A stretch of DNA of 64,000 nucleotides, from assembly GCA_023411035.1 (NCBI GenBank), contig JAEYPE010000170.1:25790-89789 (forward strand), written 5' to 3'. Positions 58,273 through 64,000 of this stretch are shown piece by piece. The DNA comes from Pseudomonadota bacterium. GTDB lineage: Bacteria; Pseudomonadota; Alphaproteobacteria; Azospirillales; Azospirillaceae. A program made the translations under genes and the position numbers. Under the pieces are notes generated by a model. That model did not search any database. It saw only the letters and a list, made by a program, of their open reading frames with translations, and was not told the DNA's origin. How positions within the stretch are numbered: the stretch's first letter is position 1; the number at the start of each line of letters is the position of its first letter.

Positions 58273-59727
58273 TCACTCGGCCGCGGCGGCGGCGCCCCGG
58301 CGGCGGGCGGCGGCGGCCAGGACGGCCACGGCGCAGGACGCCAGACGGGTGCGGACGTTGTCGGCACGGCTGGTCAGGATGATTGGCACGCGCGCACCCA
58401 GCACGATGCCGGCGGCGTCGGAGTTCGCCAGGAAGGAGAGCTGCTTGGCCAGCATGTTGCCGGCCTCCAGATCCGGAACCAGCAGGATGTCGGCCTGCCC
58501 GGCGACCTCGGAGGTGATGCCCTTGGTGCGGGCCGCCTCCAGGCTGATGGCGTTGTCGAAGGCCAGCGGGCCGTCCAGGATGCCGCCCTTGATCTGGCCG
58601 CGGTCGGCCATCTTGCAGAGGGCCGCGGCCTCCAGCGTCGAGGCGATCTTCGGATTCACCGTCTCCACCGCCGACAGGATGGCGACGCGCGGCGTCTCCA
58701 CGCCCAGGACCTTGGCGAGGTCGATGGCGTTCTGGACGATGTCCACCTTGTCTTCCAGCGTCGGGTAGATGTTGATCGCCGCGTCGGTGATCAGCAGCGT
58801 GCGCGGATAGGTCGGCACGTTCATCACGAAGACGTGGCTGAGGCGGCGGCCCGTGCGCAGGCCGGTTTCCTTGCGGACCACCTCGGCCATCAGCTCGTCG
58901 GTGTGCAGGCTGCCCTTCATCACCGCCTCGCACTCGCCGGAGCGGGCCAGACGGACGCCGGTTTCGGCGGAAGCGTGGGAGTGCGGCACGTCCACGATGC
59001 GGTAGCGGCCGATGTCCAGCCCGTAGGTTTCGGCGAGCGACAGGATCTTGGAGGCCGGGCCGACCAGCACCGGGTCGATCAGATTGGCCTCGGCGGCCTC
59101 GACCGCGCCCTTCAGCGAGCTTTCGTCGCACGGATGGACGACGGCGGTCGGCACCGGGGGCAGCGATTCGGTCTTGCCCAGCAGCTCGTCATGGCCGTCG
59201 TGGCGGATGACCTGGACCTTCGGCAGTTCGTGCGCGGCGCGGCGGACCTTCTTGGTCGGGGCGATCACCTCGGCGAGGCCGGAGACGACCTCCTTGCCGT
59301 CCTGGTTGCGCGCGACGCAATCGAAGACGACGATGTTCTTCTCGGCGTGCTTCTCCTTGGCGGTGACCGTCACGGTGATGACGTCGCCCAGGCCGACCGG
59401 GCGCTTGAAGCGCAGGTCCTGGCCCAGATAGATCGTGCCCGGCCCCGGCAGCAGCGTGCCCAGAACGGCGGAGATCAGCGAGCCCGACCACATGCCGTGG
59501 CCGATCACCTTGTGGAACCGGCTGTCCGCCGCGTATTCCTCGTCGAGGTGCGCCGGATTGATGTCGCCGGACACGGTGGCGAACAGCTCGATGTCGGACA
59601 TGGTCAGCCGCCGCGACAGGCTCGCCTGCTGGCCGATCTGGATTTCCTCAAAGGTGACGTTCTCGATCATGGCGGATGAGCCGTTCTTGCCGAAGTCGGG
59701 GGTGGCGGGCGCGGTAACACGGTCCAT
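58273..59727 (-). CDS. Bifunctional MaoC-like enoyl-CoA hydratase / phosphate acetyltransferase
   Basis: A 484-residue two-domain protein. Residues about 20-165 are a MaoC hot-dog domain (MSDIELFATVSGDINPAHLD, FHKVIGHGMWSGSLISAVLG), the fold of (R)-specific enoyl-CoA hydratases, with the D-x-N-P-x-H catalytic pair. Residues about 180-480 are a phosphate acetyl/butyryltransferase domain (TAVVHPCDESSLKGAVEAAE, HASAETGVRLARSGECEAVM, GSLHTDEL, NIYPTLEDKVDIVQNAIDLA, LVPDLEAGNMLAKQL). Such fusions occur in alphaproteobacteria next to ackA. The hydratase part links to polyhydroxyalkanoate or beta-oxidation intermediates. GAGGAG about 8 bp upstream supports ATG 59727; ATG 59670 is an alternative. Confidence 0.92.
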   Translation of the reverse strand: MDRVTAPATPDFGKNGSSAMIENVTFEEIQIGQQASLSRRLTMSDIELFATVSGDINPAHLDEEYAADSRFHKVIGHGMWSGSLISAVLGTLLPGPGTIYLGQDLRFKRPVGLGDVITVTVTAKEKHAEKNIVVFDCVARNQDGKEVVSGLAEVIAPTKKVRRAAHELPKVQVIRHDGHDELLGKTESLPPVPTAVVHPCDESSLKGAVEAAEANLIDPVLVGPASKILSLAETYGLDIGRYRIVDVPHSHASAETGVRLARSGECEAVMKGSLHTDELMAEVVRKETGLRTGRRLSHVFVMNVPTYPRTLLITDAAINIYPTLEDKVDIVQNAIDLAKVLGVETPRVAILSAVETVNPKIASTLEAAALCKMADRGQIKGGILDGPLAFDNAISLEAARTKGITSEVAGQADILLVPDLEAGNMLAKQLSFLANSDAAGIVLGARVPIILTSRADNVRTRLASCAVAVLAAAARRRGAAAAAE

Positions 59728-60343
59728 TGGAGAAGCTCCTCAATCGGATAGCGGCTCGGAATCGCGAGACCCCTGGGCCGAATCCTCCCGGCCTGCGGAT
59801 CGCCCTGTCGTCCGCGGCCTTGTTTGTTGGACCCTTGGATCAGCCGGCCCGGAAAGGGCCGCCCGCCAAGGGCCGGTTCGCGGTGCCCTGAATAGCGCGG
59901 CACCGTGAAAGAGATGTGACAGGGCGGACCGTTTCGCGGCTCTGTTGCGGTGCAACAATGTCGCACCCCCACCGCCTCGGGTCCTGCCGTCCCGTCGCAC
60001 CCCACGCCGCCGGTCGGTCCCGGCCGGCGGAAGTTCCGTTCGGCCATGGTCTTACGACGGCCCAGGACCCCGCCCCATGACCTATATCAAACGATTGGGG
60101 TGAGGGAAATCCGTCTACTTTCTGGCAACATACTCCGCTCGCGCAGGATTGTATCACTGAGCAGGCGCAACATGGCAAGACCTTGCGTGCGCCGGCCCCG
60201 GATCGGCCTATCGTTGGGGGATCGTTGGGATTTTCGCGAACAAGCGATGAAGGCGCCCGGCCATCCCTGCCGATTCCGCAGCGCACACGCCCGCCCCGCG
60301 CATGGCGAAGGCTGTGGGCGAAGGCTGCGGGCGAAGGCTGCGC
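59728..60343. other. Spacer upstream of the Pta gene with PhaR-like palindrome
   Basis: A 616-bp noncoding region between a histidine kinase and the MaoC-Pta gene, both minus strand. It holds the palindrome at 59943 and a 13-bp tandem repeat at the kinase stop. Open readings across it on both strands lack family similarity or coding character. A clear promoter is not visible. Confidence 0.5.
59943..59957. promoter_or_regulatory. Palindrome TGTTGC-GGT-GCAACA, PhaR-like operator candidate
   Basis: Perfect 6+6 inverted repeat with a 3-bp centre, 216 bp upstream of the MaoC-Pta start. It has the same arms as the element at 1957. The TGC-N3-GCA core resembles PhaR/AniA sites, and the downstream genes fit carbon-storage control; the regulator is inferred. 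Confidence 0.4.
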
Positions 60344-60344
60344 T
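60306..60344. repeat. 13-bp tandem repeat, 3 copies, adjoining the kinase stop codon
   Basis: CGAAGGCTGTGGG, CGAAGGCTGCGGG, CGAAGGCTGCGCT, contiguous, touching the stop codon of the minus-strand histidine kinase (60344-60346). Confidence 0.88.
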
Positions 60345-62584
60345 CAGGCGCTCGCCACCGACGGGGCAGATTCCTCGGGCAACGGGTTGTGGCGGTCGCC
60401 GACCATCAGGACGGCGATGGAAAAGACGGTGCCCTTGCCCACGCGCGACCGCACATCGACCTGATGGCCCAGGATCTGCGCCGTGCGCCGGACGATGGAC
60501 AGCCCCAGCCCCAGCCCGCGCCCGCCGTCCGGCTGATCGGGACTGCAACGGTAGAAATCGTCGAAGATGAGCTTGAGCTGGTCGGCGGAAATGCCCGGCC
60601 CGGTGTCCCACACCTCGACCAGCGCATGCCCGTTGCGGCGCCGGCAGCCCAGCAGGATGGTCCCGGTCCCGGCGTAGCGCAGCGCGTTGACCAGCAGGTT
60701 GCGCACCATACGCTCCAGCAACACCTGATCGCTGAGCACGCAGGCGGAGGTCGGCACCATCCGGAAGGTCATGCCCTTGCTGGCCGCCTGCTCCGCGAAC
60801 TCGCGGTTCAGCCGGTCGGCAATGCCCTGCAGGGGAAAGACCGTGGGGCGCGGCTTGACGTTGCCGGCCTCCAGCGCCGAGGTGTCCAGCAGCGTGTTCA
60901 GCAGCGTGTTGCCGGAGGAAATCGCTTCCCCCAGCTTGTCGGAAACCTCCTTCTGCTTGGGGTCGGCCAGGCGGGCGGACAGGATGTGGTGGAACAGGCT
61001 CATCGCCTGGAAGGGTTGGCGCAGGTCGTGGCTGGCCGCAGCCAGGAAGCGCGACTTGGCCTGGTTGGCCCGCTCCGCCTCGGCATGGGCCTCGGCCAGC
61101 GCCTCGCGGATGCGCACCCCTTCGGACATGTCGATGGCGGCGCAGATCACGCCCGACACCATATCGGCATCATCCCTCAGCGGTTCGACGATCAGGTCGA
61201 AAATCTGCTCCGCGCCGCGCTCCGCCCCGATGCGGACCTCTTGCCGTGCGCCGGTCCCGGTGTCCAGCACGGTCCGCTTCACCGCGTCCAACTGCGCCGC
61301 GTCGCCCGGCGTGTGGAGTTCGGCGTTGGTCCTCCCGATGAAGCTTTCCGCCCTCCGCCCGGTTTGCGGGTTGTACATCCACATGTAGCGCAGGTTGCGG
61401 TCCAGGCTGAAGACGGCGACCCGCGAATGGCGCAGCGCCATGCGGAACCGCTCCTCGCTGTCGCGCAGCGCGCGGGCCATGGCGGCGCGGGCGCGGGCCT
61501 CGGTCACCAGAAGGGACTTGGCCTGCGCCTCCCGCCGGGTGTAGGCGGCCAGCGCGCTGGTCAGCAGCAGCCCCATCACCAGCACGCTCCAGGCCGGATG
61601 ATCCACCGACGCCAGCCTCGGTTCAGGCGGAACCGCCAGCGCCAGGGTCCAGCGCTGGCCGCCGACCACCAGTTCGCGTTCCAGCACCGTCTCCCCGTCC
61701 TTGAGGATGGCACTGAAGGGGGCGCCCTCCCGGCTTGCGGAATCGTCGGTCAGGTCGCGGGAAACCAGAATCCGTCCGCCCTCCCCTGCCGGCCCGTCGA
61801 GCAGATGCACGGCCCCGCGCAGCCCGTTCACGCGGTCGCCCGCCTCCTCCAGAAGGCGGGCGATGCCGACGACCGAGGCGACGTAGCCGGCCACATCCGC
61901 GCAGCGGCCGGCCTCGTCCAGCCCGTCCACGGAGCGGCGGTAGACGGGAAGATACAGGCCGATGCTGCGCCCCGCCTCCCCCCACGGGCGCGGCGGCAGT
62001 GCCTCCGTCGCCGCCACGTCGCCGGTCGCGCAGGCCCGCGCCAGAACCTCGGCCCGGCCGGGCAGGGAAAGGATGTTGACGCCCTGCCTGAAGACGCCGC
62101 CCCGCTCCGGCTCCACCAGCGCGTTGACGAACAGGTCCTCCTGAAAGGACGCCGGCGGTGCGCCGGCAACACCGCCGCCCGCCCCGTCCGCGTCCTGTAT
62201 GGAGAAGTCCTGGCGGCCGGCGGCGCGCATCTCCGCCTCCAGCGCGGAAACCTCCGCCGGCGCGACCCGCCACACCCAGGCGACCGTCCACAAGCCGGGA
62301 TAGAGCGGCATCATGGGCCGGACCGCCGTCGCGAATCGGTCGCGAGCAACCGGGTGGGGGTCCGAAAAGGCCGCGCGCAGCGTGCGCAGCAGCAGCATAT
62401 GGCTGCCGATCCGCTCCGTCAGGGCGTCGTGGAACTGGGCGAACTGCTGTTCATGCTGCGCGCGTTCCGCCTCGCGGTTGGCCGCGAGCATTTGGAAAAA
62501 GGCGCCAAAGGTCAGCGTCAGTCCCGCGACGACCAGCACCGGCACCGCAAGCGACCCCCGCCTCCTTCTGTCAAGCAGCGCCAT
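60344..62584 (-). CDS. Membrane sensor histidine kinase, CHASE-PAS-HisKA-HATPase
   Basis: A 746-residue kinase. N-terminal transmembrane helix (about 12-33), periplasmic CHASE domain (LRTLRAAFSDPHPVARDRFA through RLLEEAGDRVNGLRGAVHLL, about 60-290), second helix (HPAWSVLVMGLLLTSALAAY, about 325-345), a PAS domain (FRMALRHSRVAVFSLDRNLR, about 385-500), HisKA with phospho-acceptor H519 in AAASHDLRQPFQAM, and the ATPase with N box (MVRNLLVNALRYAG), DTGPGIS and GGRGLGLGLSIV. It stops after the ATPase, without a receiver. CHASE domains sense small extracellular ligands; the ligand is unknown. No response regulator is adjacent, but a related hybrid kinase lies 271 bp upstream. Confidence 0.93.
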   Translation of the reverse strand: MALLDRRRRGSLAVPVLVVAGLTLTFGAFFQMLAANREAERAQHEQQFAQFHDALTERIGSHMLLLRTLRAAFSDPHPVARDRFATAVRPMMPLYPGLWTVAWVWRVAPAEVSALEAEMRAAGRQDFSIQDADGAGGGVAGAPPASFQEDLFVNALVEPERGGVFRQGVNILSLPGRAEVLARACATGDVAATEALPPRPWGEAGRSIGLYLPVYRRSVDGLDEAGRCADVAGYVASVVGIARLLEEAGDRVNGLRGAVHLLDGPAGEGGRILVSRDLTDDSASREGAPFSAILKDGETVLERELVVGGQRWTLALAVPPEPRLASVDHPAWSVLVMGLLLTSALAAYTRREAQAKSLLVTEARARAAMARALRDSEERFRMALRHSRVAVFSLDRNLRYMWMYNPQTGRRAESFIGRTNAELHTPGDAAQLDAVKRTVLDTGTGARQEVRIGAERGAEQIFDLIVEPLRDDADMVSGVICAAIDMSEGVRIREALAEAHAEAERANQAKSRFLAAASHDLRQPFQAMSLFHHILSARLADPKQKEVSDKLGEAISSGNTLLNTLLDTSALEAGNVKPRPTVFPLQGIADRLNREFAEQAASKGMTFRMVPTSACVLSDQVLLERMVRNLLVNALRYAGTGTILLGCRRRNGHALVEVWDTGPGISADQLKLIFDDFYRCSPDQPDGGRGLGLGLSIVRRTAQILGHQVDVRSRVGKGTVFSIAVLMVGDRHNPLPEESAPSVASA

Positions 62585-62855
62585 TCACCCGCTCCCAACG
62601 GCGGTTTCACCGAAATCGTCACATCGTCCGACTATAGCAAGCAGTCACACATGTCGATAATGGAAAAGCCCTTATCCTCCCAAATGGATAGTCTGTTCCG
62701 GCAGATATAGGGAGCCAGCCGATCATTGATTATCATTTTCATGCGGATGGCGTCCCTTTCGATGTCAATTCTGCAATACAGCGCGCGGCGTGATGCCCCG
62801 TTGCCGCCTGCGGCCCCAATCGATTTCAGGACTATCGCTCTCAAGAGCATCACTC
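62585..62855. other. Short spacer between the two histidine kinase genes
   Basis: 271 bp, lower in GC in its first 200 bp. It probably contains the promoter of the CHASE kinase on the minus strand. No convincing motif was identified. Confidence 0.4.
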
Positions 62856-63998
62856 TCAAGACTTCAGCCGTTCGCGACCGAGAAGCCGCGCCACGGCCCC
62901 CCGCAGAGCCATCGGCGCCACCGGCTTGTGCAGCAGGGGATAGCCGGACAGCCGCGCCTCGCGCAGGCGCGTGGGGTCGGTGTCGCCGGTCAGGATCAGG
63001 CCGGGCAGCGCGGCGTCCAGCGCCTTGCCGATCTGGCGGATGGCGACGATCCCGTTCACCGCTCCCTTCAGCCGCAGATCGGAAATGACGAGGTCCGGGG
63101 CCTGCGGGCCGGGACCCAGCCGCGCCAGCGCGGCGTCCACCGAATCCGCGGCGATCACCGCGCAGCCCCATTGGCCGAGCAGCGCGTCCAGCGCCCCCAG
63201 CACCATCGGGTCGTCCTCGATGACCAGCACGCGGGCGCGGCTGACGTCCTCGCCGGAGACGGAGGGGCTGCCGGCGTCCGCGGGGGCCGGCGGCTCGTCC
63301 GCGCCGTCCACCGCACATGGCACCAGCACCGCCAGCATGGAGCCGCGGCCCGGTACCGAATCCACCTCCAGCCGGTGCCCCAGCCGGCGCGCGAGCCCAC
63401 AGGCCAGCCGCAGCCCGAGGTCGATCGCCGACGGATCGCCGGACCCGTCCGGGTGCTGCAATTCCTCCCGCAGGGTGTGCAACTGTTCGGGCAGCAGGCC
63501 GCGCCCGGTGGACCACAGCTCGATCCGCAGGTCCGGCCCCTGGCGGCGGCAACCGAGCACGACCCGCCCCCGCTCCGTGTGGCGCAAGGTGTTGGCGACG
63601 AAGCCCTGGAGGATGCGCTCCAGAAGCGAGGGATCGGTGGCGACCCGCACCGAGCAGGGCAGCACCGAGAAGCGCAGCCCCCGCCCATCGAAGCGTGGGG
63701 CCGCGTCCAACGCGACCCGCGTCAGGATGCCGTTGACCACCGGCGTGCCGATGTCCGGCTGCACCAGCCCGGCCTCCAGCCGCACGAGGTCGAAATGCCC
63801 GTCCACCATGCCGCGCAGCGACTGCACCGCGTTGCCCATGGCGTTCAGCAGGTCGTGCGCCGCCGGGTCGTTCGGGGCGCTTCCCCGCCCCGCCCCGCTC
63901 CCCCCGTCGCCGCCCGCCCCTTCCAGCCGCCCTTCCAGCGCCCCCAGCAGCAGGGACAGGGCGGCCAGGGGCTGGCGCAGGTCGTGGCTGGCCGCGGC
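62856..63998 (-). CDS. Hybrid histidine kinase, C-terminal part (HisKA-HATPase-receiver), truncated by window edge
   Basis: The upstream part lies outside the window. From the right edge the frame reads AAASHDLRQPLAALSLLLGA, which contains the phospho-acceptor histidine of a HisKA domain, then a Gly/Ala-rich insert (GGDGGSGAGRGSAPNDP), the ATPase (LQGFVANTLRHTERGRVVLG for the N box, IDLGLRLACGLARRLG), and a C-terminal receiver domain (RVLVIEDDPMVLGALDALLG, phospho-acceptor Asp in LVISDLRLKG, KP in LLHKPVAPMAL). The ATPase G boxes look weaker than in the neighbouring kinase (STGRGLLPEQL in place of DTGPGIS). The sensor input cannot be seen. Confidence 0.88.
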   Translation of the reverse strand, partial: AAASHDLRQPLAALSLLLGALEGRLEGAGGDGGSGAGRGSAPNDPAAHDLLNAMGNAVQSLRGMVDGHFDLVRLEAGLVQPDIGTPVVNGILTRVALDAAPRFDGRGLRFSVLPCSVRVATDPSLLERILQGFVANTLRHTERGRVVLGCRRQGPDLRIELWSTGRGLLPEQLHTLREELQHPDGSGDPSAIDLGLRLACGLARRLGHRLEVDSVPGRGSMLAVLVPCAVDGADEPPAPADAGSPSVSGEDVSRARVLVIEDDPMVLGALDALLGQWGCAVIAADSVDAALARLGPGPQAPDLVISDLRLKGAVNGIVAIRQIGKALDAALPGLILTGDTDPTRLREARLSGYPLLHKPVAPMALRGAVARLLGRERLKS

Positions 63999-64000
63999 GA

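Noticed and set aside
59840..60286. 148-codon minus-strand frame between the kinase and Pta genes
   Set aside because: Cys/Arg/Gly/Pro-rich, no ribosome site, and it covers the palindromic regulatory element.

Overview
The window is a 64 kb, very GC-rich, gene-dense chromosomal segment of an alphaproteobacterium, most likely Azospirillum or a close relative in the Rhodospirillales. This rests on the alphaproteobacterial gene order of the division/cell-wall cluster, an FtsZ with a long Pro/Gln/His linker, a long NAD-dependent ligase, CheZ-type phosphatases, a soluble globin-coupled chemoreceptor and a MaoC-phosphotransacetylase fusion next to acetate kinase. No phage, transposon, CRISPR array, tRNA or rRNA was recognised, so this looks like stable core chromosome with a few lineage-specific genes.

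Layout. 1-2.2 kb: truncated 5-oxoprolinase and a GNAT acetyltransferase, both minus strand. 2.2-6.4 kb: a TerB/DnaJ co-chaperone, a Uup-type ABC-F ATPase, an EamA exporter and an AmpD-like amidase, plus strand. 6.5-6.9 kb: rnpB. 7.3-28.4 kb: an essentially complete dcw cluster, mraZ-rsmH-ftsL-ftsI-murE-murF-mraY-murD-ftsW-murG-(88-codon ORF)-murC-murB-ddl-ftsQ-ftsA-ftsZ-lpxC, with many ATGA-type overlaps. A textbook MraZ operator (four CCCA boxes spaced exactly 10 bp) overlaps its promoter. 28.7-35.5 kb: hemerythrin, ligA, an orphan protein, a HemAT-like aerotaxis transducer and a subtilisin-like protease. 35.6-40.7 kb: recN, bamD, two CheZ paralogues and cheY, all minus strand. 41-48.4 kb: aminopeptidase P, a TerB protein, prmA, an unknown protein and a UvrD/PcrA helicase, minus strand. 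49-56.9 kb: two orphan LuxR-type regulators, a degenerate alpha/beta hydrolase, unknown proteins, YccF, DUF3095, an Ala-rich helical protein, a CBS protein and a PilZ-like protein. 57-64 kb: ackA, the MaoC-Pta fusion and two histidine kinases, minus strand.

How it works together. The dcw block makes the peptidoglycan precursor (MurC-F, MurE of the meso-diaminopimelate type, Ddl, MraY, MurG), builds the septum (FtsL, I, W, Q, A, Z) and ends with lipid A commitment (LpxC); BamD adds outer-membrane assembly elsewhere. The chemosensory pieces (soluble globin receptor, CheY, two CheZ) form a scattered oxygen-response set. Pta-AckA interconverts acetyl-CoA and acetate.

Most unusual: the second CheZ paralogue carries four spaced copies of a FliM/CheZ-like SQADIDSLF peptide, a possible multivalent CheY docking array; a conserved-looking unknown ORF sits between murG and murC; short 12-15 bp tandem duplications recur at or just beyond stop codons; and TGC-N3-GCA palindromes that look like PHB-regulator (PhaR) sites occur at both ends of the window.
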